The notes beneath the pieces are model-generated. The model was not told where the DNA came from and did no database searches. It worked only from the letters and a program-made list of their open reading frames with translations. Below, piece after piece: positions 36,971-50,294 of a DNA stretch of 64,000 nucleotides. The DNA comes from Apostichopus japonicus (taxonomy: Eukaryota; Echinodermata; Holothuroidea; Aspidochirotida; Stichopodidae), in NCBI RefSeq assembly GCF_037975245.1, contig NC_092572.1:20090489-20154488 (forward strand), given 5' to 3'. Numbering within the stretch: position 1 is the stretch's first letter; every line of letters begins with the position of its first letter. The position numbers and the translations under genes are program-made.

Positions 36971-37679
36971 CGGAGACATGACAGTAAGAAATAAAAAAAT
37001 TAATTGTTCCAGCTGAGTGGCTCGAGATACTGAAAACTATGGCACGCCATTCCAGGTGATGACTCTATCGATGTCATCATATAAACGCAATAATAATAAT
37101 AATAAACATGAAATACATCGTTCAATATAGAAGAAAGCAGAAAACTGAAATACAAAAATGATCAAGGTTAGAACACAGCGTATGACCTACTGAAGACAAT
37201 ATTCGAAATGGTCCAGCGATTCGCATAGTTTGTATTTAACGGCGCATGCATGGCAGTGTCAAACACGCTATGCAATATTGGTATACAAATCTCCGTGGAA
37301 CAATAAAACAATGACATGCAACACGTGATCTATATCCCGAGACAAATGTCTGACCATGGGAGGCCGATACTTCGATGGTACGACCTTTTTGTCATAGTTG
37401 ATTATAATACGCAGCGTCATTGGCAATGCATGGCACGGTTCTGATCACAATGATATTGCAAGGGATTGAGTCATGGGATCGGTATATATACTTACAGTTA
37501 GCTCAAGCACGTTGAAGATATCGTTGTATTATATTTAGTGTCTGATAAGAATTGCGAAAGAGTGTCAATCCAAAGAGTGTCACGCCGGTCTGGTGTATGT
37601 GTTATACTAAGTATAGTATGGTATAGGTCTGTATGTAGTGGAATTCAAGTTATCTCGGTATACTTATACTTTTTGTTAT

Positions 37680-38061
37680 TCCAATAATAAAAATAATAAT
37701 AATATTAATAATATTAATAATCATAATAATAATAATAGTCATATAAATCATAGTAATAATCATAATAATAATAACCAGCAGTTCCTTTTTAAGAAGCTTA
37801 AAGCGATCACAAATGTGGAAGTAACAACGCAAGGGCTTATGTATTACAACTTACACGTCGGGTGGCTTCCAGTTCAACATTTTAACTCAAATTTGGAATC
37901 TTTTCAATTGAGAAAGTCATTTCAGATTGCGGGAAAACCGTAGATTGCTCTTGGATGAAAAACCCACCTAATTATAACCCGGCCGGTTATCGAACCCGGA
38001 ACCTCCCGATTGCTCATTGCTTCAAATGCCACCGCCTTTATCCACTCGGCCACAGCACCGG
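37680..38061 (-). mobile_element. tRNA-derived SINE family 2, near full length
   Basis: Read on the minus strand, it starts with a tRNA-like head: GCTGTGGCCGAGTGGATAAA (A box) and CCGGGTTCGATAACCGG (B box and T arm). This resembles Leu/Ser-type tRNA. It continues with a body shared with 1465-1565 and ends in an ATT-rich tail (37680-37780). Head, body and simple tail in this order are the structure of a SINE. Confidence 0.75.
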
Positions 38062-40029
38062 TATATATGTTTATACAGATTTAGCATTGCTGTGGTGAAA
38101 AATAAGTAAGAAGTTGTCTTAGTTTGTAAAAATTGTAATTCTATTTTGAGTAATACTCGGTACATAGATTTTGTCATATTGCAAACAAAACACAAAATTT
38201 GTTTAACAAGAAAGTGTAGGCCTATACCGGTTTTGAGTTGTTGCTATACTGTGCATGGCACCTGTTTTCACCCATACGAAATTCTTGCATCAGGAGAGGG
38301 TATTTTTTGGTTTCCATATCCAGGCGTCATCAAAACAACACAATTACAAGGTTTTTGACAACAATTTCGAAACCTTTGTTTAATTGGTTATTAATATAAC
38401 TATGGAAGCGTTAAAGTGCCATTCAAATCTTAAGATCTTTTCTTAAATATTAGTAGCAATTTTCAGCAAAATGATTAATTGTTCAGATAATATACTTACA
38501 ATTTGCAACAAAAATGACAAATTTTACCACCGAGGAATTCATTATTGGGATATGTTAACGTTTAAATGCCGTAAAAATTGTGAAGATCTTACTGTAAAAA
38601 TAGTAGCAATTTTAAACCAAATTGATAGATAAATTGAATTAATTAAAAGATTAATTGTTCAGTTAAATTATGTTAACAATTTACAGCAAATTGACAGATT
38701 CCTTTACTACAATATTTGTGCGGTATTCAACATGTTGCCTCAAAATGATTAGCGCAAGAATTGCAAAGGAAGACCTTAACATATTGATGGTACCTTAATG
38801 TTTCCGTACATAACAGGCCACTAAAATCGTTGGAGCAGAACATGTCTGGCAAAAAAAAAATGATTAGTTTGCTGTAACCAGGGGCTTCCATTGTAACTTG
38901 GGCAATATATGGTGACTCTGCCATGCGGGATATTTTGTGTGCGTTGATGCAATCAAGCCTTGCAAATAACATATAAGGCGATGTTCACTCATATTCCTTT
39001 TTAAGGTCATTGGTGGACCAGGCTATACGCGCCCTGGTTTACATGACCACACCGACAAAAACTAGAACATTGAAGACGAAGCAACGACTTTATTTTACTC
39101 ATTGGCTTTTATTTGTTTCCTTGTTAGTGATATAATGTCCCTAACGCCCCTCCCACGCCCTCTGTACATGTCATGTGATTAACGTTGTTCAAGTGCTGGC
39201 GAAACTGACAAAGTAGAATTAAGCACTGTACACTTTTTACATCATTGTAATAATAAAAATGTGCCCTTACGTCGGTTATGTGACTAGAACCCTCATAATG
39301 AAAAATAAACAAAATTAGTGTAATTCAAAAGTACCGTACTCTGTTGTTGAGAAAAATAAAATGTATAGTTGAATATTGCCCATTTATTGTAAAAGAAAAT
39401 CAAATATTGGAATTTGCGGTATACTATTTGTACAGTGGATCCACATTTTCTTCGGAAAGTGTTTTGAAGTGTATATGTGGTTTATCTCCTCAAGTCTCAA
39501 AGTCACTGTTCCATTGCCTCTCAAAAACTTATTTTTACATCGCAATACTAGGATGAAACTGGATTGTTTCGTTAGAAACACAACAAATGTTTAGATTTTA
39601 CATTACAGATTATTCTTTATCACATTTTCCCCGAACCCCTAATTAACTTGTAGCTACGTTTAACTCCCGCCCCCACAATTCCTCTTGTCAGGTCTGAACA
39701 TGTACCATCATTTAGCTGCAACAATCAAGTTGCAGTCTGAGTAATTCGAAAATGACGAAACTGATTTTATGCCAACATTTCTTTCCTCTTTCCAACATTT
39801 ATAATACGTACAATATCACTCACTTTACCAATGATCAATTTAAACTGTTTCTTTCTTTGGAGAATACACACTGGAAGCCTAGTACTTATTATATAAAACC
39901 AAATAATCTTTGTACTCGACTCACAACCAAAATTGATTCGCAACAAAACAATATTATTGCTAATTCCGAAACTTGGAAGAAATCCAGATATGAATCGTTT
40001 CCATGCAACAATTTCCTCGAAGGGGATTT
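38062..40029. other. Intergenic region upstream of the Bcl-3-like gene
   Basis: AT-rich with no exon that I can support. Several short open frames occur, as expected by chance in such DNA. Confidence 0.45.
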
Positions 40030-40039
40030 GGGAATTTCC
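40030..40039. promoter_or_regulatory. Candidate NF-kB (kappaB) site
   Basis: GGGAATTTCC fits the consensus GGGRNWYYCC. It lies 865 bp before the chosen ATG of the Bcl-3-like gene. Vertebrate BCL3 is itself NF-kB responsive, so a feedback site would make sense. A match to this consensus is expected several times by chance in 64 kb, and another lies at 7764-7773, so this is weak evidence. Confidence 0.3.
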
Positions 40040-40903
40040 TAATGCTCCTTTAATTCAGCTACACTGGGCAGGCTCGTTTATTATGCTAATTAGGGGAAGT
40101 CATAGATTCTAAAGTGCTGGGTTCGGCTAGTCAAATATCGCCTATGTACTGCATCCCACGTACGTACTGGCTGCGTACGTGTACACTATTCTCGTTGTGT
40201 AACACCATCTGCCTACCTGGCGTGTCAACTATTTTCTAAAAAGAACCACAGGAATACTAACGATAAAAAGGTGTACAGCGAGCTTAACGTTTGAAAGATT
40301 TAAACATAGAAATTCTTTCTTTATTTTGCAAGCAGAAATATATGTGTTTTGACGTATCTGAGTACTCCGGAGGCGGTATTTTATGTTGCTGACTTGCTTT
40401 CTTGGATGGAAAGCCCCTACTTGTGTGGCGCGCCATTAGGGGAAGTACCTTTTTGTGTCGCAGCGTTACTGTACGGTGAATAGAGCTACGTTTTAAGGGA
40501 TTTCATTCCAAGCCTTTCAAATCCGCAATGTGTTAATGTTGAGATAAATGTGCCATACTTTTGCAATGGAGGCGTGTTCAACATATAATGACGTTCACTT
40601 TTGCTTAAAACTGGTTTCAGAGGGGGATTTATTTTGGAGTTCTTTACACGTTTTTTCTCCTGTTTCTCATAATCCTATGGCTTTATTAGGGGAATTGTTA
40701 CATTGTGAGTTACATTAGGCTATAGGGCCTAGTTTGAAACTAAAAATATCCCCATTTAATCATATCTTAGTGTTTGGTTGCAAATATATAAACTTCAGAA
40801 TTTCCATGTGATATTATTTCTCGATGGTGCCAGTACTTGGAAAGTGACAAAAGTAATTTGTTGTTCTTTATTGAATTATTCTATCGAAAAGAAAGAAGAA
40901 AGA

Positions 40904-43900
40904 ATGGAAGAAAATTCACAAGAGGTGACATCCACTCCGTTGGATTTGAGCAAAAAGCCGTGCACAGATACCAGTGCCAACAAACAAAGATCGCCTGATC
41001 TAAAGGAAAAAATGCTACAATACCAAAAAGAGTTAGCAGCCTCAGCCTTGGATCTTAGGAAACCAGTAGCAACACCTGTTTCATTTCACAGAGCTATCCC
41101 CGTTACGACCTCTGTGCCCTCAAAGACATCACACAAAGCACTAGTTGGTCCAGAAACCAAGTACATTCCGGCACACGGAATTGAGAGGAAAGACGAAATC
41201 AGCCATAGAAATGTGCAAGCAGAAACAACCAAAATCGGGAACAACCAAGCTCACGGTTCTGTGGTGAAAGTCGTTACAGTACAGCCTGGGTATTCAACAA
41301 ATTTTGATGCAAAGGAACAGAGAGTTGTTGTGACGGCACCTGCCGAAACGACCTCAAAGTTACACCCAGAGGAAATCCCGAGTATTGCCAGGCTCAGCCC
41401 TAGCACACTCACGTACCAACAACAGTCAGTGATGAGGAACATGCCGGAGATCGATTCGGTGGAGCCACCGCGTCAGTTGATCCAAGGCGGTCTCCCGACT
41501 GTCATAGTGGCCAATTCTTCAGGGTACGTTCAGATACCGACAGAAAGTGCACAATTGGTGGCCAGAACTCCAGGCCAACAAATTTCCATTGGCAATATCT
41601 CTAACGTCAGTGGTCACGGAAATGTAGTGGTGATTCCCGTGTCAGAACTGAAGAAGATACAGAGCTTACAAGCAGGGAGGGCCGCGGCAAGGGATGAGGA
41701 CGAACCCTCAGTTACTAAGAGTAAAGCGGCGGAGGGAAAAAGGAGAGTCCACTTGGCGCCGCATTTTCAACCGTATCCGAATCAAAGACCCACGGTGACA
41801 ACCGTCCACCGTTCTCTATCCATCCCGAGTCACACAATACAAGCAATGTCACTCAGTCCTAGGATACCCACCTCAGCGTCAGATGGTTCCATCAGTCCTG
41901 GGGTACTGGTGAGGACAACTCAAGCCGGCCATCCTGCTAGTGTCATCCAGAGGTGGTCGCCCGATGGCGCCACGGTCAGCACCAGCAGCACGTCCGATTC
42001 ATCTATGTCGCTGACGTACTCCGTCTTAGGAAAACCCAAGGTAGCCACAGCACCAACGACTGAGGGTAGGGATCGTCAGGACAGTGCTTTGCCGGTGTCC
42101 AAACAAGAAGGTATACATACTGGTTTTGTATTAGACCTGTATTTTGAACTGCATGCTTGTGGGATTGTAGAAAACCATAGAAATTTTGTTGCTGACTAGA
42201 GTGGGGTGTAGGGTTCAGTAGGGGGTTCAGCCCTGGGCCCTGGGCTCAGTTTATTTTTAGGGGTCCTGAGAAGTTATGGGATACAGAATGTAATGTTTTC
42301 CCATATAATGCATACTGTACTTAGGGAAAATGAAGATTTCCAATCTTGTGGGGACCTGGCAACATAATTTCCCCGTGGGGGGGGGGGGGTTAGTTGGCTT
42401 ACAATGCCCCATCTGTTGTTAACTCTATTTACTCACTGTGTATGTAGCATTTCATTTGACAGAATTACTGCCAAGGCTTTGAAAATGATTACAAATATTT
42501 TTACCCTGGGGCTCCAGTGGTTGCCTACAGTATATATAAACTTGTACTTAGGGCAGCGGTTCACAGTCTTTTAGGCCCACCACCCAGGATGTTCCATGAG
42601 AACTGAGCCATGACCCACCCACCACCCACTCACATGACCCACCCACCAGAGCCCCACTCTTTAGGATAACATGAATAGAGAATGGAAGCTACTGTATGGT
42701 AATGATGGCGAGGAAACAGACTGGATCTCCTTCGGCAAGCCCCGAAAACTAAAGATCAATATTGCTTCCGACCCACCGATATCATTGTAAAATCTGAATA
42801 TTCAAATTAAGTCATCATTCTAAAACCAATATGTAAGTAAATTTTTTTGGTTAACAATTTCTGCCTTTGTTGGCCATACCCCACCCCATCCTCACCCCCA
42901 CCCCCAGAATAAATTATATTACGTGTTGCTTCAAAGCCAAGATGGCAAATTCACAAATTTATGAGAAAATGGTTGATCTACCTTCCAGTGACATCTTCTA
43001 CAAAGACATCTGCCACCCAGGAAGTTGTAACCATGCCGACAGGAGTTGCCGGCCCAGATCCAGAGTCATCGGAAGGGGGGCTACCCATAAACCCCTTTTA
43101 TCCATTGTCCGTGGCGGTCGACTGTCACCGGGCTACAGCTCAAGACACAGATGGAGATACGTAAGTACAGTTTGTACAGTTTTTACACAGGAAATGCTGA
43201 GACTGATGTACCACTAAGCACAGTATGGTGTATAGCGTTATAGGTGGTTGTCTGTTACCACGGTATTGTACCTCATCATTAGCAACCTATCCATGAAATA
43301 TGACGTCTGGTTGGTTTCTTCTTTCCATCGATTGAAGTATAAATTTAGCTGTAGCACATGGCAGGGGCGCACTGTGTATATGCTATTGGTGGCTGCTTTA
43401 ATTCCCCCTGCCCCCCCACCTTTCCTACCAGAATAAAATCGGGGTGGGGGGGGTCATTCCTCACCAACACCTCTATTCGGCAAACAGAATATAACAATAA
43501 TCCTAGTGTTCAAACTTGCATAAATATCTGCAAATAATAATCTGAACAGTCATAAATTTTTCAACATTAAAGCATTAATTGTTTCAAAAATATACATGAT
43601 CTTTCATGTTTACAAGCAATAATGTAGCTGCTATTCAAATTTCAGGAGTTTTGTATGTAAAAGTTTTGATTTTATTATTATTATGAGTTGATAATGATAA
43701 TATAATTGAATAATTGAGATGCAGTAATTATGAATGCATTCGGCACCTATAACAACTCGACCAATGGGGGCACAGCAGTCGTTACCATCGGTTACAGATG
43801 ATATAGTTAAGGGCACTGCAAGTGCGAGGGGCAATAAATGCAAAGTGCCATCTTTGCCGATGATTAAATTCAAACCTTGATTTCAGTTCTGTTCACAGGT

Positions 43901-46900
43901 AGCTTAATGGAAAGACTGTATTCCAAGTTTGCAACTACAGCATATCAGCAGCAAATTAACATAAAATTAGTTCTTTATGCAAAGCTATGAATATTTATGA
44001 ACATCAATAATGATTGTTCATTTAATATTCAATGCATAAAGATCAGCAGTATTCCAAGGTGAATGACCTGCAACATCTCATAACAACAACAAAAAAGTCC
44101 CAATTAGGAAACCTGATCAGCAAACAAAAGTATCACAATTTGAAGAGCCATTTTAAGCAGAACTTGACAAGACAGTTCAACGCCTCGCAGCCGGCAAGGG
44201 GAAGTTTCCCTTTCTGCCATGGTTTACATACATGCAGTTCATTGTGTGACCTTGGTTTCCAAACCGTGAAAGCAAAAGCTTATCAGGTGTACCGTTGTAC
44301 TTAATACTGCTCTAATCAAGGTTGACCCTGTTGTTCCACAGTACACCTTTCATGTACCTCTGCATGTCAGAAAGCTTCGTTCATATCTCATCAGTTACGA
44401 CGTTCAATTATGAACAGAGCCTGTGTCGTCAACACCCCACGATATTTTTTTTGTTGAGATTTGTATCAATACTGCTTCCTGCTGGTGGTCAAGTATGAAT
44501 AACATTGTGTGATCAACGCACACAACAGCATGGTCAAAGGAAAAAATCATTTTCATGTACAGTACTTGTCCTGTCATTCTGATGGACTTTCTTACCCAGC
44601 TTTCCAGAAGGGGATTCCCAAAAAAAGTTTTTTCTTTGAACTATGGGCTGTGTGTAAATAAATCTGCTACTGTCATACTAACTTATCAAGTAATAAATGT
44701 TTGAGGAATTAATGTAGCTTTTATACCAAGGATGTGCCCAGGATTTCCTGAGTGCTGGCTATACTGATCGGCGTCCTGGGGGAGGGGTCTAAGGGGGTAT
44801 CCCCCTACCCTTTGAGAAATTTTTCGATTTTTGAAGGTGCTCAGATGCCAAATGCTGGCACTTGTGTAGCTTTTTAAGCACATACACTAGTTTTGCTAAC
44901 AACTGACATTTTTTCTTTTTTTTAGTGAAATATATTACGTACCTGGTAAAAGTTATTAGTTTGTTTCAAAGAGATTTTACAAGGGACCGATTGAGAGCCG
45001 CAAGTAATGTTTCTCCCCCTCGTAACATGCATTATTAGTCTGTATGATTTTGGCATAGGCTCTAGAGGCCCAATTTATGTTGAAAATATTGTTAGGAATG
45101 TTGGGATTTTAGATGAAAATAGTGCTGGCGGGATTCACGATTTTTAAGACAGTGCTGGGCGGTAGTTTTTAGTGCTGGTCGCCGGGCGGGCCGCTCAGCG
45201 TGGGCACATCCCTGTATACATAAGAAGGAGTTCAAGTTGCAGTTCATAAAAGTATATATTTCTATACATATGCATATAAATATACATTTGAAATTGTGAT
45301 GAGTTGGAAAATCCAGTGAAAAAACTTCCAGCCTCCAGCAGGATTTGAACCTGGGCTTTCAGCTTTATATGTGTACAGGCTACACCAACTAGGCTATGGA
45401 AGCTGATTAAAGTAAAACGTATATTGGTAGAGGTTAAGTTTGGCCATCCCTCTTGTATATATATATACTGTGTACTTTATGAATGGTACCAAGGCAGGCG
45501 TGTATCCAGGAATTTGCCAAAGGGGGGGGGGGGGGAAATGTAGTCAAACTATCAGAGCCGTAGATAAGGCATTGCAAACTATCTAAGCCTAGCACCACCA
45601 TGGTTGGTGCGAAGCGTACCAGAAAATTTTGGCTGAAAATGCCTCCCAGATCGCTGAAAAATGGAAATGGCACTTCCCAGGCCTTGTAAGTTGCATCTTA
45701 GCATTTTCTCTTTGAAATTACTAGCGATATCATAAAAACATTAAAAAAATATATGCTCAAGGGGGGGGCGGCTGCCCCCTTCGCCCCCCCTTGGCTACGC
45801 GCCTGCACCAAGGCTGGACAGTACAGAACTAGTTGACCAGTAGAACACAATTGAGTGTTGGAATCGCTAGGTCACTGGTTCAGGTCATGTTCTACCTTAA
45901 ACATGTTGCTTGCTTTCACAGTACAGGCTAATTCTCAAATAATGTGATGATTGATAATTATTGAAAGTTTGGAGGGGTAGAAGGGGGTTAATAGGGCACA
46001 GCTTTGCTATAAAGTATTCTGCTAAGAATTGGTTCAATGTGCCAAGTAATTCAAACACTGTCTTTTATTCTCTCTCTTTTTTGCCTTTTTTTGTATTCAT
46101 TGTAAAATCCTGTGAGTTTTGCAAGGCACTGTACAGTGTGAAAATACAATTACTAGGAAAAGGTCAAATTGTCTTGATTTTCAATGATGACAATGGTTAT
46201 ATAGCTCCAGATACATCCAGTAAAACATGTTAGGGGGTTTCCCCATCGCAAAAACCTGTTTTGACCCTTTGTCTGTTGGTATTGTCCGGATTAGTTGCTT
46301 TCTCACTGGGAAGTTCATTAGATCTTACCAATGATGAGGCATACATCATTGCTGAAAGAATGCAATCGACACGGAGACCAACATAAAATGCTTTGTAATT
46401 ATGCAGTAAAATGAGTAAATATATATTAATAAATCATTTTCTATAGTTAGCAGCACCTGCCCCTAGTTTAAAAGAACTCACAAACTGTGCATCATCATCG
46501 TATGTGGATTGGATAAAGATTTTACCTTTCATGAACAATTTTCCCAAACTGCTACAAATTTTTTTTTCCTTTTTTCCATAATTTGGAAGATTTATCAAAA
46601 ATTACATAATTTCTTCACACACACACATATAAGGCTTGATCAAGTCTAAATATGACATCATCGCACCACATTTCGGTCAAATCTTTTTCTATGTGCCTTA
46701 AAATGTTTGTTACCATGTTTAGTTTTCTTTAATTGAGATGGGGTTTTGCAAATGCTGAAAAATTGTAAAAATATTGAAGCACTATACATGAAATCAAGAT
46801 GGCATTGGTTTCTCAGACCTTGAAAAATATGTAAAGGAAACATCAATGAGAAAGTCATGACTTTTAAAGTAGGAATATCTCCCAGGTGGAACAAGATAAA

Positions 46901-49900
46901 TATTGCTGTTTGCTGGATTGTCGTATAAGCTAGTTAACGATGAAGGCTGGGTTTGAGCTGGCCTGTTTGGTTCCTTGCTGGAAGCAAAGGAACTTATGTA
47001 GTCAGGTTGGCGAGTGTGAGTGTGCGTGTGTGTGTGCGTCTGCCATAACTCAACAAAAGAAGTGATGGATATGTGTCATACTTGCTGTGTACAGTGGATG
47101 TATTACAGTGAGAAGGACGGTGTGCCATATTGTTTTTGGTGCACCTTATGAGAATTCTTAAGGTCATGGGGTCAAAAGTAAAAATCTTTACATTGCAATA
47201 ACTCTGCAACCTTAGGTTGGATTGTAGACAAACTTGGTATACAGTTGTTGGCTAATAACAGGTACATGTAGGCCTAAATTCTTTTGGGACCATCTTGGTC
47301 AGACTGTAAAATTCCGGGTCTATTTTTGTGCTGGGTTGGCCCAAATTTGTTTTCCACCTTAAGTGCATTTTTGGACACGTTCTTTGGGCTCAAATTTGTG
47401 GGGCCCAAATTCTCACAGTTTTCCCCCTTCTCGCCTCCCTCCTCCCCGTCTCACTTCTCTTCTCCCCTCCCTCCTCCCCTTCTCCCCTTCTCCCCTTCTC
47501 CTCCCCTCCCTTCTCCCCTCCCTCCTCCCACTTCTCCCATCCCTCCTCTCCCTGGTTTTGTTATAAATCAAGCAACTGTATAACAAGGGAGCTATATCCA
47601 TAACAACTGTCCGTGTAACTATCTGAATATTCAGTAGTATACTGGTTGCTTCATTGTGTCTGGTATCAGGTGTTGATGCTTGATTGAATTTGTGGCATTT
47701 AGAACCACCGAGTCCTTTCCTGCATGGTTACAGTACAGTACATCTACATAAGGCACTCCCATGCTAGTGTAAACTGTATTAGGCTAACAAGTGCAGGACC
47801 AACAGGAAGTAAAAAAGTATAATTGGTTTTACAGGAATCTCTGTATTTCAGTAACAGGGAAAGACCCGATCCATAGACCACTTTTTTGTACAAAAGATTT
47901 GTCTGTTTGTATATCCAAGCGCAATGATCATGCCATAGAATGCCAAAGGTTGTGTGAAGTTATTACAAAAGCCCCATTAGCAATGTTGCTGATCTAAAGA
48001 ATCCTTCTTTTGACACTGTTGTACAGCAAATAATTACACAGTCATTCAAAGTACCTCTTTTGCCAAGCTTGTAGATTCTTTACAGAGATCTTATTTGCAG
48101 AGAATTGAAAAAATTGGAACAGACTCGCCCTGTCTTTGTGAAAAATAATCAGGGACACAAGCGTTTCGACCTCGATACAGAATATTCGAAAGACAATACG
48201 TAGCCTTGGTGACAATTTTCACTGCAGTCCACAGTGCAAGTCAAGCAACTAAATGACGGTGGAATGTGTCCTTTTAAAAAAATTCTCAGTCTGCTGTTTG
48301 CACATTGGGACATTGACAGAGACACACGGGCGTAGCCCAGCATATATATATCGCCTCATATGTCCAAACTTTATTGAATGGATAGGTCAGTACGCCGGCC
48401 CGCCAAGCGTCCGATCAATGTTTCCATCTCAATGTTTCCATCTCAAAATTACAAAGAACAGATCGACACCATGCTTTGGTTTGAATTTTTGAACTTTTAT
48501 GGGTCCAAAAAAAGTTAAAACATGACAAAATTGTGATTATTTATGTACTATGTGATATATTGAGAACCATTAAAAAATCTCTCTAGAGTTAGGTATCGAT
48601 TAGTTTGTGCTTATAATGGAACGCCTGTTGATGAGGCTTTAAGTAGTGATACATGCTGTTCTGATGTTTTCATTATAACAGCTTTTGTTGTCACACAATA
48701 TAAAAGTGCAAGGGAAACCTTGCAAGTCAACCATAATTTGTACGATCCAGTTGAAGTTGTTTTCATTTAGACATGACTTTACAACAGCTCTTGTTGGGAT
48801 AAAGCTGGCCTAGTAAAATGTAACCAGTGTTGTAATACAGTAGGTGGAGGTGAACTTTAACGAGGTGGCAATAACTGTCTTTATGTTGAAAAACTTTGTA
48901 GAGCTGAAATGATAGAAAGTGTTCATACTGAGGTAATAAACTTGGGTTAATTTGGTGGTAGAATATATGGGAATAATAGTTGTTCAAAATGCGGTCTCCT
49001 CCTCTCCCCGGTCCCCTTTCCTTACCTTCCTCTTTACCCTCCCCCCTCCCATACATTCCTCTCTACTGCCCCATACCCTTCTTGTCTATCCCCCTCAATC
49101 CCTCCCTCCCTTTCTCCATAAGTTAAATTGTTTCTCAAAGACACCATCATCCATGGGTATGCTTGCCTTGTATCTGCTGCTGGTCGTGGTGTTCAGATGG
49201 TAAGTACAGCAAGCCCACCACACACTCCAGTTAAAGGACATGCAGATGGTCTGCCTATAATTGTGTTTGATTTACTAATCAGATTGTATGCTTACTGTTT
49301 CTTGGCAGTGTGATAGGGTAATTCCCAAGCTATGAGTGCAAAGGTTGGCTTTTGTGCACCGGAGGTGCCCTGTTTGTACAGCAAACACAGTTTACTATCT
49401 GTAGATTGCCGTTCACCAGGGATTTATCCGTCTTATGCGATACACACCCTACTCTACCAATGTTACAGTAATCAGCACACATGGTGCTCCATAAACATCA
49501 AACTTTGTACACTGTATATGTAATATGTATCATTGTAAACATCAATACGAGACAGTAGTAATTACAAATATTCATGTAAATATTGCAACAGCTATCTAGG
49601 CAGGTGTTTTCCATACCTCTCTATGTGGAAATTTCCCCCTTGTTTTGGGGATATATCGGCCCACCTAGCCTACGCTAGTAAATCATCAGACGTTGATCAG
49701 CTGCTGTGTATTAAAAGAATCACACATTAGGTTAGGCACGAAGATAACAACCGGTGCAGCAAAACTGTCACGATAGCCCATTGACCAGCAAGAAAGCATC
49801 GGTTTCTTTTTCTTTAAAGGAAGTTAAGGCTTGAAATGTTGTACGAGACCTTAAGATCCATGCTCTCTGCCATCTCTCTTGGGATAAATTTAGAATTACC

Positions 49901-50137
49901 GTGACCTTGTTTCCTCCATCCCACTTTCCTCCCCTCCCACTCGTTTCATTAAGATCCTTCTAAAAAATAAATATACAATTTAGAAATTACAAAAACATTG
50001 CTAAGATTAGTTATCTGAAAGATAATTTTGGTACTGTATATATATTTATCCCTTTCAGACATAAAAATATCCCTATATAGTAATCAGTACTAGATATCGG
50101 GTAAATCATAAAACAGTATATATACTGTGTATATATA

Positions 50138-50170
<33 letters not shown>

Positions 50171-50175
50171 CTGTG

Positions 50176-50251
<76 letters not shown>

Positions 50252-50258
50252 GTATATA

Positions 50259-50294
<36 letters not shown>

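Noticed and set aside
39752-40042. 96-residue plus-strand frame
   Set aside because: Asn/Thr-rich composition expected from AT-rich DNA; no domain and no flanking exon support.
45331-45403. Functional tRNA gene
   Set aside because: Length, acceptor and T arms fit, but D and anticodon stems do not pair.
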